From contig BRYA01000399.1 in the NCBI GenBank assembly GCA_030267965.1, positions 1-64,000 of the forward strand: a DNA stretch of 64,000 nucleotides, read 5' to 3'. The position numbers and the translations under genes were made by a program. The notes beneath the pieces are model-generated. The model searched no databases and was not told the DNA's origin. It saw nothing but the letters and a program-made list of their open reading frames with translations. The stretch comes from Triparma columacea (lineage: Eukaryota > Sar > Bolidophyceae > Parmales > Triparmaceae). Below are positions 12,001-22,473 of the stretch, one piece after another; position 1 is the first letter of the stretch; every line of letters starts with the position of its first letter.

Positions 12001-14082
12001 TGGCCAGGCCCAACTCCACCCCGGGAAGCACCAGGGCAGAAGGGTCGCCAAGAAAGTCCTTGCCAAGACTTGCAAACTGCAGAGGAGCAACGTAGAGAAA
12101 GTTCTCTCCAAATACGACAACAGCAAGATCGGCCTCGTGAACCCTGACGAGCTTAGGATGGGCTTGGGCGACCTGGGCCTCGAACTCTCCGACAAGGAGT
12201 TCAAGACTTTGAGGGAAGAGGTGCTCGGGGGGGGAGAGAAGGACAAGTACGCTATCACCGATCTCCTCCCCAGCGCTAGTGTCTTCACGGCCGTCTGTGA
12301 GGCTGATGACTTCGACGCCATCCAGAAGAGAAACGGCATCCTCAACTCGACAACGAACTTCAGGTCCTCTACCGTGTTGTACCCGGAGATGCCCCAGGCG
12401 AAGATTATGACGGAGAGGGAAAAGAAGGAGAGGCTGTCGAGCGCCAAGATAACGTCAGGGATAGCCTCCCGCGACGCTCAGGTGAAGATGGCGTGGGACA
12501 AAAGCGATAAGGTGAGGCGAGGGAGGGGGCGAAGAGGGAAGAGCGAGGAGCGGAAAGGGTTTGAGTACGAAGTTGTTTTTAAATGGAAGTCGCGATTGTG
12601 GGTAATACGTGGGATACGTGGGTTATATTTTTCTTGTCGTGGCTTGTATGATAGGGAGGATCCCCGGGAGAACTGGGCGACAACACGTACGCACCATCTC
12701 TTATTGTCATTTTCTTGCTAACCTCTCGTCAACACCCTCCTCCCTACACCTCACAGACCGGAAGTGGGGAGAACATTCAGTCAGTTCTTGGTTCCGCCGG
12801 TCTTCAAGTGTCCCTTTCCGACGCCGAGGTCCTTAGCAAGACCCTGCAGCACAACCACATGGAGGAGACCGGGGGCCAGGCCTCTACATTCGCCTTCACT
12901 GAGCTGTGCAAGGGGTTAGGGATCAAGAGCAACATCAAGGAGATCAGGGAGGACACCAGGACGGGGAAGTCTTTCCTCGGGACGCAGAGGTTCATGAAAT
13001 CCTCCCAGGGTGTCGTCAGGTACAACGAGGAAGCCCCTGGCGGCATCTTCCACAGGGTCGGTCACCGCGCCGGGAGCATAGACGCGGCGATCAGAAACGG
13101 GAGCGATAGGGTCTTGGAGAGAATGTATCACAACGAAGGGTTCGAGAGGAGGGTTGATGGGGACGCCCACAGCAGAATGGTAGGGGGGAACAGGAGGGGA
13201 CACGAGGGGGCGGCGAGGTACGGGGGAGAGCACTTTCTGCTGGCTAGCAACGACTTAGAAGACAAGGGGATCGCGGCTGGGAATAGGAAGCGGATGGCGA
13301 GCCCGGCCGTTAGGGGGAAAAAAAGCCACCTGAACTTGAGCTCAATGACGGAGAAGGTGGAGGGGGACGGGGAAGGGAGCAGGGCGGACGGGAGGCTTTC
13401 ACCAGAACTGGTGGGGAACAAAAAGGGGATCAACCTGATCGCCGTGGAGAGCAAGATCGGCAGCGAGGACAACGTGATGATCGGTCGGGGCTATCCCCGC
13501 GAGGACTCCCAGGGGCAGGTCAGCCCGACCCCGTTCAAGGCGTTCCCGACGAGGGTGGACGAGACGGCGCACGGGAACCCGGTGAGCAAGGACAGAGAGG
13601 CGGTGGCGCCGAGTCCGAACAAGAGGAGGGGTCCGCCGAGGAGCTCAAGCTGGGCGGGGAGCAGCATGGGAGAGTTTATTAAGCTCAGCGGAACGCCGGA
13701 CGAGGGAAAGAAAGGGGGGCAGGGAGGGGAGGGGCAGGCGAAGGCACCGGGGGGGACAGTGGTGGCTCCAGATAGCCGTAGTAGAAATCGCCGCGGGTCC
13801 AACTCCATGGCAGCCCTTCCCACGTTTGGTCCCGGTGGCGCCCCTTTCGCTACCAACCTTAACATGGACGCCAAGTCCGTCCGTCCCGGCGCCGACCGCT
13901 CCATGATCGTCCAGGACTACTTCCAGAACAGCCCGACCCAAGCTGCGAGGCCGCCGTTTGCGGTTGAAGGGGACAAGCCGGATGCTTATGGAGGGGGGAG
14001 CATGAGGTTCGCCAGGAGCGGGAGACTGCACGGGCTGGGGAGCGCGCAAGGGTACAATATTATCAGCAACCAGGACGTGTAG
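9081..14082 (+). CDS. Large multi-EF-hand protein (about 1,423 aa)
   Basis: Six exons by phase-matched GT-AG sites: 9081-9143, 9239-9333, 9453-9957, 10118-11194, 11306-12511, 12757-14082. The start MSQEEDCLYSG is the first ATG. Near residues 184 and 222 there are two canonical EF loops, DTNQDGRLSYPD and DEDGDCVIDTAE, with ligands at positions 1, 3, 5, 9 and 12; intron 3 falls between them. Further degenerate EF pairs follow (ADGSRSGVLNHEEF, YDNSKIGLVNPDEL, and the exon 6 start). The rest is disordered and rich in Arg, Gly and Pro. It should bind calcium through at least one pair. The partner gene at 6416-8960 has similar degenerate modules, so the two may be ancient duplicates. Repeated single EF-hands spread along a basic protein recall axonemal or cytoskeletal calcium proteins, but no specific family was recognised. 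Confidence 0.8.
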
Positions 14083-14161
14083 GGTTGCGGGGGGGCGGGG
14101 GGGTGAAGTGACATGAAGCTTTGGGGGTGTTATATATACACAAAGGTGAATTCAATTTTTT

Positions 14162-15564
14162 TTAATCCGCGAATATCTTCGTGTTCTGGTTGATGGGATC
14201 CATGTACCCCTTCGTGACAGTCTCGTCGTCCAGTACGCCTCCCTTTTCGTACATTGCCAATATGCTGGGAGGGAGGGGAGGGGGTTGTTAGTGTATTTAT
14301 AAGCGCATCATTCGTCTTCCATTCGTTCCCCCTTTTCTCGTCCTAGTTGCCCCTTAACTCATTATCAACAAACTCACCTGTTCACGCAATCCTCCCACGC
14401 TCTCCTCTCCTCCCCGTCCCTCCACATCCCCTCCATCCCCCTCATAGGGTTGTCCTTACCCCCCCCCTTCCCCGCCCCCGCCACATACACGCACGCGAGC
14501 GCGATGAAGTCCGGCTTGTGCCTCACGCATAAGTCCAGCACCGCCGCGTCGTCCGCGACCCTCATGGCGGCTGCGAGGAGCTCGCCAGCCAAGGTGGAGG
14601 CGGCCTCCTCGCCGCCAAAAGAGGTCACCCTGGACAGGATGAGGGGCACGTAGAGCTGGCTCCGGTCTTTGGTGGCGGCGTAGAGAGTGAAACCGAGAGC
14701 ACAAAGCATGTCACCCTCCACCTCAACGGCGCGGTCCCGCCACCGGGTGTAGTGGGGGGAGCCGACGATCAGAGGTTTGTAAGGGAGGGGGGCAGGGTTA
14801 AGATGGTTGAAGCGGACGATCCAGACGCGGTGAGTCGACTGGATGACTGATTTCAGGGTTAGGGGACGCTCGAGGGCCTTCGTGGCTGGGGAGGTGGGGG
14901 GTGAGAGTGGGTGAGTGGGTGAGTAGGGGGTGAGAAGGGGGTGAGTGGGTGGTTGGATCTGTGATCTGTTGATTGGCGTGCTGATGACTGCACTTCTACC
15001 GTTATTGCTGCCGTCATTGCTGCCGCGCGTCCTTGCTACCGTCATGAAAACGTGTCTCCTTCATCCCCCCCCTCTCCCTCTCTCCTCACCTAGCATAACT
15101 GCCGCCATAACAACCTCCCAAACGTCGTATTCCTTCATCCCCTTCTTCCAGTAGAACCTATGCAGCAGGTTCATCGCCGTTAACGAGGCGCTCGTGCAGT
15201 CCTGGGCGTTTAGGAGGTCAGAAATTCCGCAGACTGAGAGAACGTCGGAGATTATTATGCAACCGTGGGTGGTGTAGCGAGTGTATGTCTGAGGTGATAG
15301 TGTGAGCGTGTTATGAAGCGTGACGTTGGAAGGAGGGTGGATGGGAGACGATGTGGGAGGAGTATCTGGCTTGATAATGAGGCTAGGGTTTGGTTTGGTT
15401 GGAGATTTTGGGGGAGGCGAAGGGAGAGAAGTTCGAAGGGTGGGTGGGAGGGAGAGGAGGGTTGTTGAGGGGAGGGTGAGGGTGGGGGAATAGGGTGAAG
15501 ACATGGTTTTGTGGCTTTGTGGATTTGTTTGGTTGGGGAGGGGGGGGGAGAAAGATAGGTACAT
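14162..15564 (-). CDS. Cyclin L/K-like transcriptional cyclin
   Basis: Three exons: 15564-15090, 14885-14378, 14264-14162; about 361 residues. A Pro/Ser-rich N-terminus precedes a first cyclin box, with ASLTAMNLLHRFYWKKG and YDVWEVVMAAVML matching the helix that in L/K/T cyclins reads A-x-x-L-x-x-R-F-Y-x-K-K. The second fold includes EGDMLCALGFTLY and a helix FIALACVYVAGAG, as in the IACACIYLAAR segment of cyclin L. Family members activate CDK9/11/12-type kinases that act on RNA polymerase II and splicing. No RS tail, typical of animal cyclin L, is seen, so it is a short form. A second in-frame ATG at 15504 could be the true start. The third exon adds only 34 codons and its assignment rests on splice phase. 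Confidence 0.7.
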
Positions 15565-15703
15565 GATGAACGATGGTTAGAACGGGGAAAATATAAACTC
15601 GATTTCATGCCAGTGGTTCTCTAATCAAACACAGTCCCCCCCTCCTACCCCCCACTCCCGCACCCCCTACAAATCAACCTTTGCCCCCCCCCTTCTTCAC
15701 CCA

Positions 15704-16618
15704 TTAACAGCAGCTCTTCTTCTCCTGTTTCGGCGGGCTGATCGTGAATCCCTGTTCCCTCTCCTGCTGCATCGCCTGCTGCGGGAGCTTCTTGGCGATC
15801 TCCACGAACAGGTTCTTGACGTTGCTGGCGTTCTTGGCAGAAGTCTCGAGGTAAAGGATGTTGTTCTCCTCAGCGTAGGCCTGGGCCTCCTCAGTCTCGA
15901 CCTTGCGCTGACTGGCAGGAAGGTCGGCCTTGTTGCCCGCGAGGGCGATGACGACGTTGGGGTCGCCGCGGCGCATGAGCTCCTTGACCCAGGACTTGGC
16001 GCCATTGTAAGATTCCTTGTTGGAGAGGTCGAAGACGACTATTGCGGCAGAGGCGCCGCGGTAGTACATGGGAGCGAGGGACCTGGGGGAGGGGGGGAGG
16101 GGGGGGGGGGCACAGTTAGTAGGGGTGGAGGAGAGGGGAGGAAAGGGGTTGTGGTTGGTGTTGAATGTATTTTATAATGGTGGTCGTTTGGCAGCGGTTA
16201 GGAAACTGGTGGCGTTAATTCATTGCGAGCGTGTCTATAACGCACGTCGCATATCACATCGTTGTACGGGTTGTGGGATATCTCTTAATCCAGCGAAGAG
16301 ACAACAAGCACCGACAACAAGCACCAACAACAAGCACCGACAACAAGCACCGACAAACAACAAGCACCTCCTTTTCCTTGGCTCAGCAGCACCCCCCCCC
16401 CTTACTCACCTGTACCTCTCCTGTCCCGCAGTATCCCATATCTCGAACTTAACCACACTGCTATCCAGCTGGACGCTCTGGGTAAGGAAGGCAGCCCCAA
16501 TGGTGGGCTCCTGGAACTCGAAGAACTCGTCGCGAACGAAGCGGACGACAAGGCAGGACTTGCCGACAGCGGTGTCACCGAGGAGGACCAGCTTGAAGTG
16601 ACGAACTGAGCCCGACAT
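15704..16618 (-). CDS. RAB5: Rab5-like small GTPase
   Basis: Two exons, 16618-16410 and 16082-15704, give about 195 residues, the normal Rab length. All G motifs are visible: GDTAVGKS (P-loop), switch I with TIGAAFLTQ (the Rab5 signature), WDTAGQERY (G3), GNKAD (G4) and ETSAK (G5). The C-terminal KKSCC is a double-cysteine geranylgeranylation site. Rab5 controls early endosome fusion and endocytic traffic on the cytosolic face of membranes. The intron between the exons is about 330 bp and carries a 13-bp tandem repeat. The switch I sequence makes Rab5/22 much more likely than other Rabs. Confidence 0.93.
16301..16368. repeat. 13-bp minisatellite in Rab5 intron
   Basis: About five copies of acaacaagcaccg with small variations, wholly inside the Rab intron. 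Confidence 0.85.
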
Positions 16619-17256
16619 ATCTGTGTTGTTTTGAGGATTTGGAAGGGGTGTTTAGGAAGGAGGAAGGAAGGAGGATAAAAGGAGATAAAAGGAGGATTAA
16701 AGGAGCGCACACGGATTGTGGAAGGCGGGTGTTGACAATTGGATTGAAAGGGAGGATTTGGAAGGTGTTAAGGAGGATAAAAGGAGGATAAAATGAGAGC
16801 ATAAGGGTCAGCGGAAGAATTGAGGAAGGCAAGTGTTGAAAATTGGGTTGAAAAGGGTATTTTGGGGAGATTATGTGAGAATATGTGTTAGTATGATGTA
16901 CATTGACGATAAAGAAGGATAGAGAAAGTTAAATGTAATCAAGGGGACGAGAAATTGGACTACAAACGGGAGTTCTGTGGGATTGAGGAGAATGACCATT
17001 TTGTCATCACCCGACGCATTTTACGCATACAAAAGTTCCTGAAGTCATTACAACCAACTTATCACCAGTCTCACTAAATTACACCCCAAAATACTCACTA
17101 TTCTACTGTTAAATTCAATCCAAATCTGCATTCTCCAGAGCTCTTCTCTCCGACCTGAGTGTTCGCCAAAGGAGGAGTGCCCATCATCTTTTAACTGAAT
17201 CCTTGTCTAACCACTTTCTGACACCCATCCCTCCCCTACCCATCCCCGTGCCCTAC
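16619..17256. other. Intergenic, divergent promoter region
   Basis: Lies between the Rab5 start and the adhesin-like gene. The left part (16620-16850) is a purine-rich imperfect repeat of gga-aggagga words, with two similar stretches near 16625-16745 and 16740-16860. No open gene or RNA gene seen. Confidence 0.5.
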
Positions 17257-18577
17257 ATGTCTCCGCCCGTATCCCTCCTTGTCGTTCATCTCCTCCTCAT
17301 CCTTAAAATATCCACCTCTTCCGCCAACAACCTTCGCGCTCGAGCAATTTACCCCCAACCTTCGATCACTCGAGCAATTTACCCCTAATGCCGACTCCAT
17401 AGCAGGAGGTAAAACCTGCGCCCAAATGAACCCGTTCTGTCCCAACGACGGCACCTCCTACAATTTCTACCTGGCCAAGGACGGCACAGCCACCACTGGA
17501 ACCTCTGATAACTTTGGCTGCCTATCCACCCATAAGGGTGAGCAGTGGCTCTACATAAAGGTCGCCACCCCCGGCGACATGAAGTTCCTAACCACCTCCG
17601 TAGTCGACCACGACTACGCCGTGTGGGGTCCCTTCCCCTCCAAGTCTTCCGCCCTCGCAAGCTGCGGGAACCTCCCAACCCCCGTGGACTGCTCGTTCCA
17701 CCCCCAGTCCGCCGAGGAGGTAACAGTCCCCTCAGTCCAGTCCGGTTCCGTCTACATCCTCTTAATCGCCAACTACGCCCAGCAAGACCAGGCCCTAACA
17801 ACTGTCGTCGCTCCGGGCAACACCGCTGGCTACGACTGTCAGGACGTTATAGACATACTAGAGACAACACCCCCAACAACTTCCCCCACGCCATCCCCCA
17901 CACCCTCACCTACACCATACCCTCCCCTCCCCTCCCCCCCCCGTAACGTAAGTAGATGCGAATGTTGGAATAAACCCGACCTCCTAGCATGCCCACTCGT
18001 AAGACGTGCCTTAGAATTCGAGTGCGGTGGGGGGGAGGGTACTTACAACTACGAGTGCACAGAGGATGAGAAGGTGTCGGAGGGTAGGTCGTACTTGATT
18101 TACAACCTCCTGCCTTGGATTTACAAGGGTGCGTTCTTGCTAGGACTAAGGTTTGTACTAGGATGCGTAAAGGCTGACCTCGGTACAACGAATTTGCTCT
18201 GCGTCGGTTTGAACAACTCCACTTGGATACTCATCTTCGTTAACTTGTGCCTGTTGCTTCTGCTCTATCTTAGCCGTTGTTTCTGGCCTGTTTGGGTAGT
18301 CCTCTTTGTTATTTGGCTCCATGTTGACGTCGTCATGTGCATTATTAACAGGGCACTAAACGCTAAACCCGTCGCAAAGAGGGCCCCCGATCCCCCTCGC
18401 TCTAACCTGGAGCTGTTTGCTTACACGAACAACAAGAAAGGGTGGAAGGAGAAAGCGTATTCAACGTTTGAACTTAAGAAGGCTAAGAAGGACGCCAAGG
18501 TCATGAAGAAGATTGAAAAGAAAAACAGCAGACACGTGAAGAACGTAAAGGCGAACTTCAGGGGTGGGGCGATATGA
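17257..18577 (+). CDS. Surface protein with bacterial-type PPC/adhesin-like domain and TM region; start frame broken
   Basis: The main frame (about 17282-18577) encodes a Cys-containing beta domain: GKTCAQMNPFCPNDGTSYNF, then DNFGCLSTHKGEQWLYIKVA, DYAVWGPF, DCSFHPQS and SGSVYILLIANYAQQ. This order is typical of the pre-peptidase-like domains on Bacteroidetes secreted adhesins. A Pro/Thr linker follows, then a Cys-rich segment, two hydrophobic stretches (YKGAFLLGLRFVLG; WILIFVNLCLLLLLYLS continuing to about 18345) and a lysine-rich cytosolic tail. No ATG opens this frame upstream of the domain. An ATG at 17257 in another frame starts a good signal peptide, MSPPVSLLVVHLLLILKIST, which hits a stop at 17388. 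No convincing intron links the two, so an indel (sequencing or real) or an undetected splice is likely. A 30-bp direct repeat (ctcgagcaatttacccc twice) lies at the join. Confidence 0.65.
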
Positions 18578-18621
18578 GCAAGTAAAATATTTGCACGTAA
18601 ATTTCTTTGCTTTTGATAATA

Positions 18622-19512
18622 TCACTTGCCTACTCCCTCCCTAAGTTTCCCGTCCATAACCTCCATACATTCAAGCACGGCCTTCCTGCTAAGTCCCAGC
18701 ACGGCGTCCTCCCCCCCCTGAACTTCCTTAATGAAATTTTTAACAATTTCATTCTCCACCATAAGTCCACCCGCGCACTTCAATACCGGTGCACCTGATT
18801 CAACAAGTTCCTCCAACAGCCCCTTACGCATACCACCCAACCTCTCCTCTTCGTCCTTTTTTAACAAATCCTGATGGAACAAAACGCTCGCTTCAAAAAC
18901 TTCACATACCTCAATACCTGACGGGTAGTGTGTAAGTAGGAAGCTCCCTACAGTCGTTACTTTCGGTACTCTTCTGTACCCCTCCATGAATTGGGAGGCC
19001 TCGGAGATGGTGAGTGGTTTCTCTAATATACCCATATCCTCATGTGTAACAACCTGATCACCAGTAGCTAACAGTACACCTCCTTCATTCTCCGACGAGC
19101 TCAAGTCGGAGAGTATAATAGGTGCGAGCGCATCCCTCTTTGCTCTTGCTAACATAGCGACGAGTTCCCTAGCGTCTTCCTTAGTGCCTCTTTGTCTGAT
19201 ATCTTTACCGATTGATCTCTCGTCTATCTCCTTCACCTTTACCGTGTATGGGATGTCTAACGATGAGAGTATCATAGCGCGTGTTGATGAGGTAGAACCT
19301 AATATAAACGGAAGGCTACCTGTAGAGGTTGAAAGGGGGGATAAATCAGATGGAGTTAAAGGAGGACCGAGGTATACACCTTTGAATGAAGACATGGAGG
19401 GGAGAGAGGTTGAGAAACGGAGAGTTGAGAAGGAGGGGAGGAATGCGGTTGTACGAGTGAGGAGGGTTATTGTTAATGTTATTATGGTGGAGGTACGGGG
19501 AGATATTATCAT
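18622..19512 (-). CDS. Maf-like nucleotide pyrophosphatase, probably plastid-targeted
   Basis: Single exon, about 296 residues from the ATG at 19512. Maf/ASFV-type NTP pyrophosphatases hydrolyse non-canonical or surplus nucleoside triphosphates. Here ILGSTSSTRAMIL matches the family N-terminal S-x-S-x-x-R motif, and LLATGDQVVTHEDMGILEKP matches the conserved D-Q-V-V-x-x-x-x-x-x-x-K-P active-site block. The first 25 residues form a signal peptide (MIISPRTSTIITLTITLLTR) ending TTA-FLP, close to the ASAFAP plastid cleavage motif, followed by a Ser/Thr/Arg-rich transit-like stretch. The frame stays open upstream of 19512, but that part is unlikely protein (Phe/Ser/Pro runs). It differs from bacterial Maf by an insertion in the middle (KDEEERLGGMRKG). 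Confidence 0.78.
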   Translation of the reverse strand: MIISPRTSTIITLTITLLTRTTAFLPSFSTLRFSTSLPSMSSFKGVYLGPPLTPSDLSPLSTSTGSLPFILGSTSSTRAMILSSLDIPYTVKVKEIDERSIGKDIRQRGTKEDARELVAMLARAKRDALAPIILSDLSSSENEGGVLLATGDQVVTHEDMGILEKPLTISEASQFMEGYRRVPKVTTVGSFLLTHYPSGIEVCEVFEASVLFHQDLLKKDEEERLGGMRKGLLEELVESGAPVLKCAGGLMVENEIVKNFIKEVQGGEDAVLGLSRKAVLECMEVMDGKLREGVGK

Positions 19513-20211
19513 CGGGGAAGAAAAGTGGAGGGTTCTTCTTTGGAAGTGTGGAGGTTGAAGGAGAGAGAAGTGGGAAATTGGAAGAGGGAGAAGGAGGGGG
19601 GAGGACGGGGAGATGAGGGAGAGAGGGCGAGAACGAGGTGAAAAGGAAGTAGAAAAGGGAGAAAATAAGGGAGAGAAGGAGAAAGGAGAAAATGGAAAGG
19701 AAAAAAGAAGAGAGCGAAAAGAATTGTAAGACGCTGTTAATATGGTGTATGAGTGTGTTTGTAATGTTTTGTGTATGCGTATATCCCTTGAAATGGCATT
19801 GTATTGTAATATAATGGTCAGTTTGAAGAAATAAGTTGTTGTTGACATGAATCCAAAAGGCGAAGATGTGGAAAGAAATACTCATTTTCTCTCTTCATAC
19901 AACACTTACGTACAATCTAAGTGTATTTATAGCTAGCTATGTATGCATATACGATATGCGTGTTGTAGATTGTAATTATTGGGAAACAGAGGCATTTTAT
20001 TGAGGACTAAATGGACAACTGGGCAAATTGTGTCGATATATGTAGGGATATGTGGCTATGTATGAGGATATATTGGATATTTGGATATTTATGAGGATAT
20101 TTGGCCACATACGTAGAGAATATGCCCATAATACCCATAAATACCCACTATACCAATAAAACCTCTCACCCCCATCCCCTATCTTCCCACCCCTCCCTCC
20201 ACCACAAACAG
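19513..20211. other. Intergenic, AT-richer divergent promoter
   Basis: No gene recognised. Contains a purine-rich stretch (19560-19700) and short repeats of ggatatttatgaggatat between about 20040 and 20110, just upstream of the light-harvesting gene. Confidence 0.5.
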
Positions 20212-21048
20212 ATGAAGTGTCTATCAATCTTCTTCCTCCTCACAACAGCATCAGCCTTCCTCTCCCCCCTCTCCCCTACCTCCCCCACCTCCCTCCAAGC
20301 CACACCAGTGCAAGGTATATCCAACGAGGGGAAGTTCTACCCTGAGACTGGAAAGGTTCCATGGGACCCTCTCAACCTAATGAACAGGCTTGACGATAAG
20401 GTGAGAGAGAGAGAGGTAGGGTGGGGACCCGTTAGGGTGGGGATCCGTTAGGGCTTCACTGGGAATCCGTTGGGGGAGGGGGATCCGAACATCCCCCTCC
20501 TCCCCCCTACCTCCCGCACACACAGTCTCCCCCACCATCACCTCCCCCCCCCTACCCCCTCATTCGCCAACCCACTCTAAAACCCCATCCCCCCTCCCCC
20601 CCCTCAGGGTATCGCATGGTTCCGCGCTGCCGAGTTAAAGCACGGCCGCGTAGCCATGATGGCAACCCTAGGTTGGGTCGCCCAGGTAAACCACTTCTCC
20701 TTCGGTGGTTACATTTCCCCCTCCACCTCCGTAAAGTTCTCCGACATCGCCGCCGTTAACCCATTTGATGCCATCGGTAAAATCCCGGAACAGGGCTTCT
20801 ACCAGATACTGTTTGTCATCGGTGCGGTAGAGGGTTACCAGGAGATGATTCAGCCCCACTACACTCTCCCAGGCGGGTCCGTCGGTGACCTCGGGGCCGC
20901 TAGGTGTGCACCTGAGGCGCTGGAGAGGATGCAGGCGGTGGAAACGAAGAATGGAAGACTGGCGATGATCGGGATTGCAAGCTTTATCAGCGCGGCGATG
21001 ATCCCGGGGAGCGTACCTAACCTACCGGTCTTCTTTACCATCCATTGA
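20212..21048 (+). CDS. Fucoxanthin chlorophyll a/c light-harvesting protein
   Basis: Two exons, 20212-20400 and 20608-21048, phase 0, about 209 residues as usual for the family. The signal peptide MKCLSIFFLLTTASA is followed by FLSPL, a classic ASAF plastid motif. The LHC helix 1 chlorophyll-binding motif is WFRAAELKHGRVAMMA and helix 3 has AVETKNGRLAMIG; helix 2 lies between (FYQILFVIGAVEGYQE). The protein inserts in the thylakoid membrane and passes excitation energy to the photosystems. Subfamily (Lhcf, Lhcr or other) cannot be fixed by eye. Intron 1 is C-rich before its acceptor. Confidence 0.93.
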
Positions 21049-21181
21049 GAACATCAATGGGTTGGGGTTGGGGACTTTTTGTTTAGTATAGGGAGGGGTG
21101 GTCGAGGGGGCGCGCGGGGGGGGGGGGCTAAATCCTAAAATGGCGTTACGCCTCAACGTTTCCTCGCCATAAAAAAAAGAT

Positions 21182-22385
21182 TTACGTCAAATTACACATG
21201 GTACCATCCACCCCACCCTTCTCCCCGAACCATCCCTTCGTATGATCTGTATCGTTAACGTCGAATATCCAGCTCAAACTTGAGCTACATGAGGGGTCCT
21301 CCCCGCCCTCACATACTTTATACACCTCCCCCCCCCCCTCCATCCAAACCTCAGTCCCCTCATGCTCGTATCCAAAGTTCCTCATAGGTACTCTACTAAC
21401 AACGTCCCCCCCGTTAACAACCCTCCAGCTCTCCCCCACCGTCTCCCCGTACTTTTTAGCGAACGCATCGTTACCAACCCTAGGTTCCCCGTACGTGTAA
21501 ACCCTAACATAAACAACGGGTCCATCCTCCTCAGTTTCCTCCTCCTCGTCCCTCCTGATACTACGTGTGTAATCGAATGCAGTCAACGCTGCGAGCGCAC
21601 CACCTAGAGAGTGGCCTGTTATAGTAACGGTTATAGGCTCTAATGTTTTACCCTTACCCATACCCTCACCGCGACGACCTTTATTTAGTTTTGTAACCTC
21701 AGAGTGCAACATGGATAATGCGATTGAACGGAGGGATATATAATCCAATAGTATACCAGCGTGGAACTCACAATTAACACATGAACCGACAAGTGAACCC
21801 CGAGCTCTCCATGCCATTAAGTCGGTTATGAAGTTTAGGGACGTCTCGGAACCGCGGAAACTCAACACTATACCTGAACCTGTGGAGTCCAAACCGATTA
21901 CGCAGGAGAGGGTTGTGGAGGGTATTAGGGTGGTGTTTAATACGGTTATTCCTGTTAACGATTTTAAAGCATGGACTTGTGAAGAGGACATGTAAGGGGG
22001 AGGTAAGGTGGGGGTGATACAATAGGTTGAAGTTGAGAAATCAAAATACTAAACAGAGAGACGGGAGGAAGGGAACAGGGTGTAAGCAAGATTCGGAAAG
22101 GGGATGAAGGGAGGGGGGGGAGAGAATACTACTCACCTTCTTTGCGGTCTTGACGTCGAATGATGGGGTGCGTTTTGAACGGTGTGTAGGTGTTACGGAG
22201 GATAATGTTGGGGGGGGAGAGGGGGATAAGGAATGTAATGGAGTGGTGATTGAGACGATGCTGAAGAGAAGGAACAAACCAAGAATTAAGAATGGAAGAG
22301 AACGACGAAAGAATGAAGGAGAAACGACCGGAGTAGACACCGGGTTTGAAGGAGATACGTCGGGAATCGACTGGTAGTAACCCAT
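21182..22385 (-). CDS. Class 3 (fungal-type) lipase, membrane-anchored
   Basis: Two exons, 22385-22137 and 22048-21182, phase 0; about 371 residues. Near the N-terminus is one hydrophobic helix (FLILGLFLLFSIVSITTPL), so a signal anchor placing the enzyme outside the cytosol. The second exon starts with YFDFSTSTYC, equivalent to the family AxAxYC element, then IVLSFRGSETSLNFITDL (oxyanion region), the nucleophile elbow ITGHSLGGALAALTAF with catalytic Ser around residue 225, Asp within GDVVSRVP, and a C-terminal His candidate in NDTDHTKG or GYEHEG. Class 3 lipases hydrolyse triacylglycerols and galactolipids. Several Cys suggest disulfides and secretion. Confidence 0.88.
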
Positions 22386-22473
22386 TTAATTTTCTTCAAT
22401 ATTATTGATCCGGATTGGATTGGACCGTTTCGATCCCATTTCTCTGGGATTTTTCTTCTTCACCACTCCTCTG

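Noticed and set aside
19513..19848. Upstream extension of the Maf gene
   Set aside because: Open frame of Phe/Ser/Pro runs on a purine-rich strand; the ATG at 19512 gives a proper signal peptide.
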